From: Adenophora triphylla var. japonica
Lineage: Eukaryota > Streptophyta > Magnoliopsida > Asterales > Campanulaceae
NCBI GenBank assembly: GCA_022495995.1
Contig: JAFEMH010006953.1
Coordinates: 43,364 to 107,363 of the forward strand
Direction of reading: 5' to 3'
Length of the DNA: 64,000 nucleotides
The stretch's first letter is position 1. Each line of letters opens with the position of its first letter. The notes under the pieces are model-generated. The model was not told where the DNA came from. It saw only the letters and a list, made by a program, of their open reading frames with translations, and did not search any database. Of the stretch, positions 21,691 through 31,992 are shown piece after piece. Position numbers and translations under genes: made by a program.

Positions 21691-22682
21691 AGTTAAGAGA
21701 TAAAGACGAGTAAAAACTTACCACCAAAATGGTCCACTTTGAACCTATAATGGTCTGGCTCTCCTTTGCAATAGTGACATTGGCTTTCAAATCTAAATCG
21801 ACCCCCCTTATGGGTGACCCAATCAGGGTACCTTAAGCATCTAACAATGGGGACCAGAGGCACCACATCCCCATTACCAATCATCATCCCAGCTTGGATG
21901 TAATTGTTCTTGGTAGTTCCCAGAATATCCCAACTGATAGGCCCTTTATTGGCTACCTCGACCAACTTCTTATATAGTTCGATGCACCAGTCAGGCTCCC
22001 AATAATCCTCCTTCTTTACTACCGTAGACTCAGTGTTGGGCAAGGGGAACTCCCATCCTCTCCTACTCTCCACCACCATCACATGGGAATTCCAACCACT
22101 CCCCTTTCTAGGAAGATTGACAAACAGTTTGGGGGAATTTGGCTTGGAGGGGGTGCTAATTCCCAAGTCGACCTTATCAGTTTTGACACTAAAAAACTCC
22201 CTAAAAACTCTCATACAAGGCTCGTACCCCAAGAAGCGACACACCATGGCAAAGCACACCAAAAATCTGCAAGTGTTGGCTCCCAGTTGGAGAGGTAGGG
22301 CATTCATACACTCCAAAAACTCATTAATAAATGGATCCAAGGGCAGTCTCAAGCTAGCCTTGAATTGGCCATAGAAGAAGGCCACCCTAGTAGGATCTTT
22401 ACTGAAGGTATCACCAAACAGTTTCATGAATTCTTTCTTGCTAAAATGAGCGACGTTGAACTCCTTACTGTCCACCTCACAAAATTTGTACACCATGTCT
22501 ATCCGAGATTGCGAGTTCTTCTTCCCTCGAAGTGGCTTAGGAGGTACATAGCCTCTTTCATTCCTCCCAGGTGCAACGGAGGATTCGAAAGCACCCACTA
22601 TCTGTGGACTCGAAGAAGTAGAAGTTGTAGCTCCCTCTTGAGCTGCCATATCTGTACAAGAAGAAGAGAAAATAGGGGAATC

Positions 22683-22690
22683 AGTCCTAT
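22683..22690. repeat. 8-base target-site duplication AGTCCTAT, left of hAT MITE
   Basis: It is identical to 23081-23088. An 8-base duplication is diagnostic of hAT transposons. Confidence 0.85.
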
Positions 22691-23080
22691 ATAGGAATGG
22701 CAATGGGGGCAGTTCGGGACAGTTATACATCATACCACCCCCATTTCCCAATTCAATTTTGTGCCCCATAACTGCCCCATTCCCCAGCAGGTAATCAATT
22801 TTCCATACCATACCCATTTCCCACGGGTAGCAGTTAATCGGGGAATCCCCGCGGGGAATTAGTCAAACTAATATTTTATTACTAAAATAAGCAGTTCGTG
22901 TAACATTCGGTTCAGGTAATGGGGCGGGTAATGCTAATACCAAAACCAAACCGTTCCCCACTTTTTCATTTCGGTTATTCCCCATTACCCGCCCCATATC
23001 CAGTCAAATCAGTTAATAACCGTCAACTTCTGTTCAATTCAGTTCGGGTATCCTCGGTTTGGTTCAAAATTTCCATCCCT
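22691..23080. mobile_element. hAT-type MITE, 390 bp
   Basis: The left end (ATAGGAATGGCAAT) and the right end (ATTTCCATCCCT) are imperfect inverted repeats of the widespread plant hAT form AGGGATGGCAAT, and an exact 8-base duplication flanks them. The interior is composed of TGGGG/GCGGGTAA-type segments in both orientations, including the palindrome TCCCCGCGGGGA near 22846-22857. No transposase is encoded. Confidence 0.85.
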
Positions 23081-23456
23081 AGTCCTATATGCAGCTTCAA
23101 GGGACCTAGGGGACATACTAAGGGGCGACCTAGATTCCCCCGAAAATCCTTTTCTATTCCTAAGGAAGGAAGGAAGGTTTGTTGGGACCTCTGATGTAGA
23201 ACAGAGTTATGTGGTCAAGCAGCTCGTGGAAAAGGTTAAAGGAAACAACTCTTGGGTCGTTCGTCTCTAAAGCACCTAGGGTTTCTCCAGCGGGCAAACC
23301 CAGTTCACTAAAACGCAAACCCCACCGGGTCAAAATGGAAGAACACTCCTCAACAGTTATCTCCCTCCATACTCCGTTCAAGTTTTTGTATACTCTATGA
23401 TTGACATTGCAATAGCCATACCAAGCTCCTGGTTCGCTACTAAAGGTCCTGGCCAT

Positions 23457-23953
23457 GGCGGAATCAAAGAAAAAGCAGAAATTAAACCCTAATGCAAGAG
23501 GGTGAGAGGGGTACCTTAATCAATTCGAACGAAGAAGGGTTATTGCAGAGGATGAAAGCTCGAATGTATTCAAAAAGTAAGTCGCTGCGTCGTTGCTCTC
23601 GCCGGAGATATGCAGAAGCTTGAAGACAATAAAAATTTGAAAAGGAAAAGGATTTTGCTATTTATATTTTCCGTAATTGAAAGGGAAAAGAAAAAATTCA
23701 AACGGTTAATTTCACAATTAATTATGTCATAGCAGTTTTCGAGGTGGTTTCCCAAATGTCAAAACAGTAATGATTGCAGAAATTCGGCGCTTCCAATGAT
23801 CCAACCGTCCATGATTGCGGCCAGGATTGAGCCACGTCAACTTTGGTCGACCTAAAATCAACTCCAGCATCGAATTACGATCTACTCCAAGCTTCATCAA
23901 AATTTCTTTTAACTTCCTAGTCGACAAAGTCAACTCAGAAAGTTGGAGGCCAC
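23457..23953 (-). promoter_or_regulatory. Promoter region of the antisense gene
   Basis: A minus-strand TATA box (AAATATAAATAG, complement of 23658-23669) stands 200 bases before the ATG at 23456. The region between it and the LTR is non-coding. The purine-rich AGAAAGTTGGAGGCCAC at its right end (about 23937-23953) is the likely plus-strand priming tract of the element. Confidence 0.5.
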
Positions 23954-24599
23954 TGAACAGAATAAAAGTGACGAGCTAGGCCCAGCGGGTAAGCCCAATC
24001 ATCTACCAATTATTTCCACCACGTTCTCAGTGGGCTAGGCCCAATTATTAGCAGGCCCAAGGCCCATCAACATGATCAGTCGACCTAAGTTCATTGTCCG
24101 ACCTAGCTTGGTCCGACATTACGATTCAAATGCTATTCGGGTACGGTGCAGCCCTATCCATCAGTCAGGCCGACCGAGACCCAATAGGCGACCTCGACCC
24201 ATATCATTACGTCGACCTACCGAGTCCTGGCGTACTTACAATTCTTTACATAACGATACTCCCTACAAATCAGGAGTTATTTATGGATAAGATCTCTATC
24301 ACGTCTCTGTTTCGCAATTTAAGGGATTTCATTCAATCCTACCATAAATACAACTCTCATCAGCAACTATAAATACAAGGCAACATCAACCGTTCTAAGG
24401 TAATTGCTTTTTGTTATATTGAATACATCTTGTTCATTATAATTTTTAAGCTCTCATACACCATACTTACTCTCACGCCCGAGGGTCTTCGCCGGAGACT
24501 ATTCCGGCTAGTCGTGGGTTCATTGTTTCAGGTCAAGGAGCCAAGTGATTAGTCTTGCTGATTAGACGAAGATTAATAAGCACAATTCTTGCAGCATCA
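23954..24599 (+). repeat. LTR (plus orientation) of the truncated Tat-like element
   Basis: It starts TGAACAG directly after a purine tract and ends GCAGCATCA. A TATA box lies at 24368-24375 (ACTATAAATACAAGG), followed by CTCACGCC...TCTTCGCCGGAGA, a segment also found in inverted form in the LTR 28346-29167. The start is fixed by the matching junction AAGT(T/C)GG(A/G)GGCCACTGAACAG in both LTRs; the end is less certain. Confidence 0.6.
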
Positions 24600-26089
24600 G
24601 TGCTAATATAATCTGTATAGTATATGTTGTATGTCTATATTTCAGGTTGCAATATGGTTGAAGAATGAGCTAGAAACATGGAGGAATTCGAAAAAGAAAG
24701 ATTTATGCATAAATAACATTTTATGCATAAACCGTTTCAAGAGCTTCTTTATGTCAACAACATTAAAAACGTGGGAAGACTAATTCAAAGGAGTTGTTGC
24801 TGATTCAAAGAGTGTATAAGATGGAGAAAGCTTGGGAGTACAAGGCGTTGAAGCATGAGCTTGGAGAACAAGTACACGGTTGCTATAATTCAGGAAAGTG
24901 GGCGCATGAAGTGAGGAATATGCCAATCACTTCCCCACTCTCCCTCAACGTTCAAGACAGTCCAAGGCTGTTTATTTGAGTAGCCTTCAAGAAACTTGAA
25001 GACCATAAATATGCATTGAAGGAAGAACTTGAAGATATGCCAAATTTACACACCTTCAAGCATATAGAGATAGAGTTCTTTGTTTGGTTCGATTCATCCA
25101 TCCTCCCTTGTAATTTCGCACTTGATTACATTGGTATTAAGTTGTGTGTTGGCTAGGATTGGATTTCGTTCTTTGTCTCTAGTTCAATAGAACTTATCTT
25201 GTATTAGTTATAGGGAACACATTTCGGCTTTGTGTAATTCTTTTTATAAAGTGATAAAGTCTTGCCTAAGAGGCATCCTCAAGTTATATAATTTATATAA
25301 CTTGAGAAAAATAATTTTGATATCTTTATTCCGCTTCAATCTCTTTTACAAAATTATTTTTATTTTCGAAGTGTGTGTGTGTTATCTCAAGTGCTATCGT
25401 TGGTGCTGTTATCACCTTGAATATCACTTGTGTTTCTGACCGTGACAATTTCAATAACAAACATCAAACCTATCATCTTTTCAAATCGTTATATCGGGCA
25501 AATTGGATCAGTAATGTTTGATTATTCAGACATAATGTTGTGGATTACTCAAAACCTACCAAGACCTGATAAATTTCTTTTAACATTATTCGTATGTAAA
25601 AGCGATACGCAGTATTCGTACCACCAAAGACTTAGCCCTAACCCTAAACAAGCCTTAAGGTCTTCATCAGATCTAGAGTTATCTAGCTACCTTAGGCGAA
25701 GTTCACATAAACAAGCGTTCTAAATTGGCGACTCACGTCTTCATGTTAGTGTGTTTGTGACACTTCTCCTCTAAAAATGTTAAGTCTTAGATTCGAACAA
25801 GATCTCCATCTTAAAATGTCTCTTGTGAAAGAGTTGTTTTCCCATCTATAGATTTACTTTTACAGTTAGGGGATTCAGTTATTTTATCTTAGTCTCTCGG
25901 TTCGCATGGTTAACACTCGATCCCAGTTTAACTCGAGGAACCAGAGTTTATTGCCGGAGTTTTTATCAAAAATTACCTTAGCAGATGCAATTTAGAAAAA
26001 AAAAAAAAATCAAAAAACACTAAGTTATGATTTTACAAAAAACCATTTTTTTATTTCTTTTTTGAAGGGGCAAAAATTTCATATTTATA
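24600..26089. other. Intergenic DNA without a recognised gene
   Basis: AT-rich sequence with many stops in all frames. An LTR-like transcribed-end composition is seen around 25150-25330 (TTCTTTTTATAAAGTG..., repeated TTATATAATTTATATAA palindrome near 25285-25300), but no ends or partner were found. Nothing else is supported. Confidence 0.35.
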
Positions 26090-26255
26090 ACTGATAAATG
26101 CGTTTATCAATTAAGAATAACTGTAAAATGCATTTATCAGATAAATAACTGGTTTATCAGCTGTTAACCAAATATCAAGAACAAAATATTTTTTTAAAAA
26201 AACTGATAAATGAATTTATCAGTTATAAACAACTGATAAATGATATTTAAAAAAA
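26090..26255. repeat. Cluster of TGATAAATG/TTTATCAG palindromes
   Basis: At least five half-sites of CTGATAAATG and CATTTATCAG stand close together; one pair (CTGATAAATGAATTTATCAG) is near-palindromic over 20 bases. The rest of the interval is A-rich. The origin is unclear. Confidence 0.6.
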
Positions 26256-26311
26256 TTTAAAAGGGTTTTTTTTTTTAAATTATTCAAGGTGTTTTTTGTA
26301 ATATTCAAATA

Positions 26312-26651
26312 CTCCCTCCGTCCCACTTCAAGGATCTTAGGAAAGTATTTCACGCTTCTTAATTTTTCATTTTTTTAAATGAATAAATAATTGCAAGTGG
26401 GTAGAATATTAGATGAGAGAGAATGTAAAAGTTAAAACATTTATGATAAAACCTCTTTTTAATTGGTTATTTTGTAAATATGTTAACATTATAAGGGCAT
26501 AATGAATGATTTTTTTGTAAATATATTTACATTATAAGGGTATAAATTTCCGAAATATTGTTTAAAATTTACCATTTATGGAATGAGACTCTTAATCCGG
26601 GACCAAAAGGAAAAATATGACTTTTGAAGTGGGGCGAAGGGACTAAGGGAG
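26312..26651. mobile_element. Stowaway MITE 1
   Basis: It begins CTCCCTCCGTCCCAC and ends in its inverse (GTGGGGCGAAGGGACTAAGGGAG), with TA at 26310-26311 and 26652-26653. These are the standard Tc1/mariner-type Stowaway ends and target duplication. No coding capacity. Confidence 0.85.
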
Positions 26652-26668
26652 TAGTTTTTTGTAATATA

Positions 26669-26932
26669 CTCCCTCCATCCCGGCCGACTTAGGATTTTTT
26701 GAAATGGCACGGGGATTAAGGAAAAGGTAAATGTTGTGAGTGTAATTTAAAAATAGGAGAGAGAATGAGTGGAGGGAATAGTAAATTATAATGGTGTTGT
26801 GAGTATTAAAATAATGTAGGAGAGAGAATGAGTGGAGAGAATAGTGATTTAAGGTTTCCATTTTGGGCCGTTCTAAGTCGGGTGGGACGCCCAAAATGGC
26901 AAAAAGTCCTAAGTCGGCAGGGCCGGAGGGAG
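26669..26932. mobile_element. Stowaway MITE 2
   Basis: The ends are CTCCCTCCATCCCGGCCGACTTAGGA and its inverse, flanked by TA at 26667-26668 and 26933-26934. It is 264 bases long and lies only 17 bases from MITE 1. A repeated GAGAGAATGAGTGGAG segment inside also occurs in MITE 3. Confidence 0.88.
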
Positions 26933-26934
26933 TA

Positions 26935-27270
26935 ACTTGTATAGTGTTTTGTTTTTTGTTTTTTTTTTTTTTTTTTTTTTTTGTAAATGTCCTTTCATTA
27001 TTGTTTAAGTCAATCTTTCAAATTTAGTTTTCGGTAAATGTCCTTTCATTATTGTTTAATTAAGTCAAATTTGATAGTGTTTTTAACTTGAAACCCGACT
27101 TGATAACAACTTGATTTAAGTAGTTCATACCTACAACTCGAACTCGATAATTCGGTCCAACTCAACTCATTGTACACATTTAGTCAACTTAATTGAATAT
27201 GACTCATTGTTATAGGATTATTCAATCATTCATATACAATTTTAAAAATTATTATCGGTTGAATTTTAAC
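26935..27270. other. AT-rich spacer with a T-tract
   Basis: It contains a run of about 24 T (26960-26982) and a short direct repeat of GGTAAATGTCCTTTCATTATTGTTTAA (about 26984-27008 and 27033-27060). No gene. Confidence 0.4.
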
Positions 27271-27272
27271 TA

Positions 27273-27559
27273 CTCCCTTCGTCCCGATCGAAGTATCCCA
27301 AAATGGAATTGACACGGAAATTAAAAAAAGTGATGTAAGAAAGAGAAAAGTTTAAATGTTATGAGTATGAAAAATTAAATAAGAGATAGAATGAGTGGGA
27401 GGAATAGTTAGGAGAGAGAATGTTGTGAGTGTAAAAGTAAAGTAGAAGAGAGAATGAGTGGATGAAATAGTGAAAAAACTTTCCTTTTTTGGGTATGAGA
27501 CATTTTAAATGGCACGCCCAAAATAAAAAGTTGGAACACTTCAACCGGGACGGAGGGAG
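27273..27559. mobile_element. Stowaway MITE 3
   Basis: The left end is CTCCCTTCGTCCCGATCGAAG, the right end CTTCAACCGGGACGGAGGGAG, with TA at 27271-27272 and 27560-27561. The interior shares GAGAGAATGAGTGGA-type segments with MITE 2, so both belong to one subfamily. Confidence 0.88.
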
Positions 27560-27561
27560 TA

Positions 27562-28345
27562 TAATTTAGTAATAATCTCAAAAAGTGCATTTGGATAATA
27601 AGTTCTTATAAAATTATGCTGAAATTTGAATTGATAATAAAATCAAAGTGTAACATATTTTTGTAAAAAAATTGGATTTTTGTTTCCTTTAAAAAATTGA
27701 AATTACATGACCTTATATAATTCGGGTTTTAACTTGCAAAACTACAAGATTGAAAAAAATTGTGAAATTAAAATGGGAATTTTACCCATAACTTCCTTTT
27801 AGAAATCATTTTCTCTCAAGTTACTCATTAATTTAAATGTCTCATAAATTTTTATACAGTATTTAAAAATTATGATACAACATCCTCACCGGTCAACGGA
27901 ATTCAACTGTCGGTCACCGGAAACCCGCGGAAATCCGGTCACCGAAAACTCGTCGAAATCCGGTCAACGGTCACCGAAATTCGGTCAACGATCGCTGACG
28001 TCACTTGTCATCATCAATGTTGTATTATATGAGTATTCAGTATTATGAATTATCTTGTGATGAAGCAGGAAACGATTCAGATCAGACTTAATCCATCAAA
28101 CTTTTATTCCGTTCATCTTGTATGCAGTATTATTACAAAATAATATAATATAATAATACAATATGAAAAGTAAATATACAGCCCAAAGTAATATAATATG
28201 AAAATTATTTCAAGGTATTTTTTCTTTTTTTTTAAAATAGAAAAATACTTATATTAATTGCATAAATAAGAGTTAATGAGAAGGCTTTTCACAATATTTA
28301 GAGACTCATCCCAATATTAAAACACAATTCAAATAAAAAATGTCT
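27562..28345. repeat. AT-rich spacer with a CGGTCACCG-rich cluster
   Basis: Most of it is featureless AT-rich DNA. At 27888-28003 the composition changes sharply to short GC-richer repeats of the type CCGGTCACCG and TCGGTCAACG (about eight copies, loosely 20-35 bases apart). No gene or RNA is recognised. Confidence 0.55.
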
Positions 28346-29167
28346 TGATGATGCCAAAAACTCGAATCGGCCCAAATTCAAGCGATCGGTTATACTCCAG
28401 CGATTGCTTAGCCTGAAAATAAGACAAAACACGTAAATTAAGCTGGGGCTTCACCGGCGAAGGCCCTCCGACGTGAGAGTAAGTTCACGATTTGTAGCGA
28501 GAGAATAATTTGACATAGTTTCGAGTGATAAAAGTAACGTACCAGAATATGGAAATAATGACTTTTATAGTGATGGATTGGTAGAATCCATGTTGAACTT
28601 GGACTGTAAAGAGATAATGTATAATCCTAGGAGAATTATATGTGTTAGAGAATTCTTATTTGACTTGAATTGATGTAGGAGGATACAATCCTGATTAGAT
28701 TATAACTGCTTAATCCTTGTTAAAATAGGATTACAAGGTCTGTTCTGCCGGAAAGCCGAGATGCATAAATTCGTTATCTCGTCATATGCAGATATGCCGA
28801 GATGAATAAATTCCTTTCCTCATCATATGAAGATATTCCGAGATGAAAATATTCCTCTCCTCGTCATACTTGGCCATCTAGGTCCATGATGAGCCGGGGA
28901 GGGAATGAGAAATAAGTGGCGCCCGTCATGACAACATCAAGGCTGAGGGAGGCACCTCATCCTCAAGGGAGACGATCTCGGCCTACGAGGGAGGTCTCCT
29001 CGGCCCTTATAGTTGGGCCTTGGTCGGCCTTGTTGATGCCGAGGTACGAAAACGAGGAAGCCCAGGTATTACCTCGTAACTTGATATTTGATGGATTATG
29101 TTTATGACCCAATCCACTTGGCCTGACATGGACAAGCCCATGTTCGTATCTCGATATATACTGTTCA
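28346..29167 (-). repeat. LTR (minus orientation) of a second Tat-like element
   Basis: In minus-strand sense it starts TGAACAG (29167) after a purine tract (GAAAGTCGGGGGCCAC, 29168-29183) and ends GGCATCATCA (28346). A TATA box CTATAAAAG corresponds to 28562-28570, followed by CTCACGTCGGAGGGCCTTCGCCGG, which matches the transcribed part of the LTR 23954-24599. U3 holds a tandem repeat at 28753-28870. Confidence 0.6.
28753..28870. repeat. Tandem repeat in LTR U3, about three copies of 40-47 bases
   Basis: Units of the form GCCGAGATGNATAAATTC...TCTCNTCATATG occur at about 28754, 28795 and 28838. They lie upstream of the LTR TATA box, where enhancer repeats are common. Confidence 0.65.
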
Positions 29168-29411
29168 GTGGCCCCCGACTTTCTAGCTCGGCTTATGACG
29201 AGGAGAAATTCATCTCATCCTCGGCTTATGAGAGTACGAACAGGTTGCCACATGTCAAAGTCGCTTCATTATCCGCCGGTTATTCAGTACAATGATGAGG
29301 CATGGTCCACTAAGCTCTGACATGCGCCTCGAAAACCACCACCACATTTAATGCTGGGGGCGCCATACCCGTTGACCCGCTTTTGATTCGGGTTTTACCT
29401 ACTTTTGGGGG

Positions 29412-29843
29412 TATATAAACAACGCCCTTATATCAATTTTTCTTTTTACCTTGGTTGAATGTTTTGGGAGCGAACAAGAAATTTGAAAACCTCTTCGTGT
29501 TCTTGCTCATTCGAGTCGCCCAGAATCTCCAGCAACTTTTCGATTCACCGTTCGATTTAGTTCATCTTCCCCAAATCAGGTATATTTCTTCTCCCTTTAT
29601 ACTTTTCGTCTTTGATTTTGCAATTTGTTTCACGTCTTCTAGGGTTTTGGTTGGGTTTTGCTTTTCAAATCTGCCATTGTTGAACCCTTGGAGCTTTCTC
29701 TTGATTTTCTTGAATTTACGCTTTAATGTGCAATTTCTTGGATTTTGTTCGAACTTGATTGTTAGACATCGCCATTGCTACCCCTTTTGAGGCTTTTCTT
29801 GAAATTTTTGCCTTGACAAAGTTCTTGAACCCTTCGTTTAGAA
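29412..29843 (+). promoter_or_regulatory. Promoter, leader and leader intron of the second antisense gene
   Basis: TATATAAA at 29412-29419 is a strong TATA box. A leader intron fits 29580-29841 (CAAATCAG|GTATAT ... TCGTTTAG|AA) and places the ATG at 29844 two bases into the next exon. Confidence 0.55.
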
Positions 29844-30751
29844 ATGGCACGTTCTTGGGACCATACCACTCGATTCCGTTACGGGGTACCACAAGGGCAA
29901 CCTGAGGGTTTACCGGTGAGAGAGAGGACCATGGTTGCTGGTGAACTTGGCAGAGATAGGAGATATGTTGACGAGGTATAGATGTACGAGGATGTACATC
30001 CAGTATCCGGACAAGACGAGGATTGACAGAGTCGACTCGTTGTCCCTCAGTATAGTGTTGTTTGAGAATAGAGCCGAGATGATTGAGCACATCAATTTGT
30101 TTTACCCGTCTTCAGATCATCTTGCTCGTCTTCATCTGAGTGGTAAGGCTCCCTCCTCGGCCTTATTGTAATGACGAGGAGGGGCATCCCTCTTCCCCGT
30201 CTTAATATCAGCCTTGAACGATATAACTAATTTTTGCTCCTTGGCCTTTTGCAGATATGACGAGAAGAGGGGGTGAGGCCTCCACGTCCACCAAGATTGT
30301 TGATGCCTTCGTTGACGGCGAACAAGTTGAAGGAAAAGGTGTCCGAGGAAGGGGAGGCCGAGGTGGAGCTACTCGTCCCCGAGCTAAACCAGTTAAGGTC
30401 GGGGGTCCCATGTTGGAGACCTTATACTCGAGATACGGGGTAGACAGAAACGAGTATAGGTTAACTTACATCGGTCGTCCCACTTTTGAGACCGATGTAG
30501 AGAAAGATAGGTTTTATTATAATGATGGCCACGTACACTTTTACATCAAACAATTTCAGCAGGGACTTCGTCTCCCATTGGACCCTTTTATCAACGAGTT
30601 CCTAGGAAACCTGAGAGCCGTCCCGACCATCTTGGGAGCCAACGGGACTAGGGTTCTCGTAAGCTTTATTGTCTTGTGCCGTAGTTTAGGTTTTGAGCCT
30701 ACCCAAGCTGCCTTCCTCCACTTTTTCAACATCAGCTACATCAAACACTAG
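29844..30751 (+). pseudogene. Second antisense gene of the PF04195-like family, truncated
   Basis: It is homologous to the gene at 21030-23456. Exon 1 (29844-30142) begins MARSWDHTTRFRYG, has a frameshift near 29930-29950, then reads YIQYPDKTRIDRVDSLSLSIVLFENRAEMIEHINLFYPSSDH in the next frame. The intron 30143-30254 (GTAAGG...TTGCAG) ends at the same place as in the relative, and exon 2 starts MTRRGGEAST. It contains a Gly/Arg stretch, then the conserved block with LRLPLDPFINEFLGNL, ILGANGTRVLVSF and LGFEPTQAAFLHFF. The coding region stops at 30751 where the relative continues for 200 residues, so the copy is broken. Confidence 0.6.
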
Positions 30752-31309
30752 GCTTATTGTTCTAAGGAGTGATTCCCAGAAGCCAAAGATTATCCATCCA
30801 ATGTCCAGCAAGGTGTCTTGTTAAACACATACACACACCTCATTTGATTAATCACATAGATTATTCATTTGAGATCCACTGATTATAGTCTAGGATTTGA
30901 TCTTCATATAATAGATTTTAGATTTGAGTTTGAATACTTGTATCTTTGTAATCTCTCTAATACTCTAATATAAAATCTAACTCTTAGACAATCCAAGACT
31001 AACCATCTTGGTAGTAGATTTAGATCATTTACGATTGAACCACTCCAAATATTGTGTTCTTCATTTCTGCACTTTTATTTACTGTTCATTACTAATTATT
31101 TTGTATTTATCTGTTTGATCTCATTTTCAGTTATCCATTATTGTAAATTGTGTTTACAGTTAATCTTGTCAAAATTCCATTTTACTGTTTGTGAAAACCT
31201 CACTTAAACCGCACACAAAACCGCACCACTTTACTTGAATTATTTCGCTGTGCATTTTGCAATACTACTTGCGATTTTAATACGCTGCAAGCGATTTTGT
31301 AAGCAAGAT
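30752..31309. other. Unclassified repeat-like DNA
   Basis: AT-rich DNA with features of an LTR transcribed end (many TTGTAATCTCTCTAA-like segments) but without matched ends. It follows the truncated antisense gene and probably includes the sequence that truncated it. No gene. Confidence 0.35.
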
Positions 31310-31666
31310 ATTTCGTTCTATAAAGAGTAATTGGTACAGGTATGGAAAGGTGGTGCAAGTATGTAAGGGGTTGGTCAGAATAGGCAAGATTTCACAATAT
31401 GGAAGGAGGCAAGATTTCACAATCAGTCAAGAATATTTCACAATCAATCAAGAATATTTTATTTAGTTTTAAAAGATTCGATTATTATTATTTCTTTTAT
31501 TAATTAGAACTTAGAAGTAATATAAATAGGTATGTTAGGGCTTAGGTATTGGGCAGACTTTGATATTGATTTATGAGAAAATATTGCTGTGAGCAATTAT
31601 TAGGGTTCAATCCCTTCTTGTATCGTCATTTCTGTTCAGTCTTTGATGGCCGAACGAGGGCGTGTA
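31310..31666 (+). repeat. LTR-like fragment cut by element 1
   Basis: A TATA box (TATAAATA, 31521-31528) is followed by a leader-like region with ATTAGGGTTCAATCCCTTCTTGTAT. Short direct repeats CAAGATTTCACAAT and CAGTCAAGAATATTTCACAAT lie upstream. The sequence ends abruptly at the start of element 1's LTR. Type unknown. Confidence 0.4.
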
Positions 31667-31963
31667 TGTAAGTGCTCCAATTTGAGCTTGTTAGAATTTT
31701 CGTTAGAAAATTAACGAAAGTTATAACATTTCTAACAATTCCTAACAATCCTAACATTTTTAACAAAGTGAGGGTAAAATGGGCATTGTTATTTAAGGTT
31801 AAACCTCAAAAAGAATCTCAAAAAGTAAAGCAAAAGGAATAAAACCACAAATAGAAATGGCTGGGAACAATAAACTGGCTGTTAATTTGAAATTTCAAAA
31901 AGAAATATTCCTCTTGTCCAAAGTCGGAGCCGCATTTAATGAACAAGGCACGCCGAAGGGTCC

Positions 31964-31977
31964 TATCCGCGCGGATA
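31964..31977. promoter_or_regulatory. Palindrome TATCCGCGCGGATA in LTR A
   Basis: A perfect 14-base palindrome 21 bases upstream of the TATA box. The same motif or its core TCCGCGCGGA is present in both other LTRs and next to the start of three antisense genes (41079-41088, 44536-44545, 62228-62241). Confidence 0.6.
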
Positions 31978-31992
31978 AGTATGTCATTTCCA

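Larger units (their letters stand above)
21030..23456 (-). pseudogene. Antisense gene with a PF04195-like (putative gypsy-type transposon) domain
   Basis: Three minus-strand exons fit: 23456 to about 23165 (MARTFSSEPGAWYGY...), 22651-21722 (acceptor TGTACAG, donor GTAAGT), and 21497-21030 (acceptor TTGTGCAG). Exon 2 has the family signature RLPLDPFINEFLECMNALPLQLGANTCRFLVC... in pieces, with LGYEP and FREFF; the best guess is the PF04195/Transposase_28 group. Exon 3 has one internal TAG, then an acidic run and a KKSKKKKPK-type nuclear signal. Function is unknown. A hAT MITE occupies intron 1. The gene at 29844-30751 is a homologue with the same intron-exon junction before the second Met. Confidence 0.6.
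20942..24599 (+). mobile_element. 3' part of a plus-strand Tat-like gypsy element with antisense gene
   Basis: The visible part runs from the border of the inserted gypsy LTR to an LTR in plus orientation (23954-24599). Just inside the LTR lies a gene on the opposite strand. A second, inverted copy of this layout occurs at 28346-30751, with the same purine tract and LTR start. Antisense extra genes between pol and the 3' LTR are known from Tat-lineage elements. Pol is not in the window. The minus-strand gypsy element appears to be inserted in it, giving a four-level nest. Confidence 0.6.
28346..30751 (-). mobile_element. 3' part of a minus-strand Tat-like gypsy element with antisense gene
   Basis: The layout mirrors 20942-24599: LTR, purine tract, then a gene on the strand opposite to the element. 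Pol is not visible; the copy is cut off near 30751 by other repeat DNA. Confidence 0.55.

Noticed and set aside
24094..24372. 92-residue plus-strand gene
   Set aside because: It lies within the LTR 23954-24599 upstream of its TATA box and shows no domain.
25760..25990. tRNA-derived SINE with a B-box-like GTTCGAATC on the minus strand
   Set aside because: No matching A box at the right distance, no A-tail and no target duplication were found.
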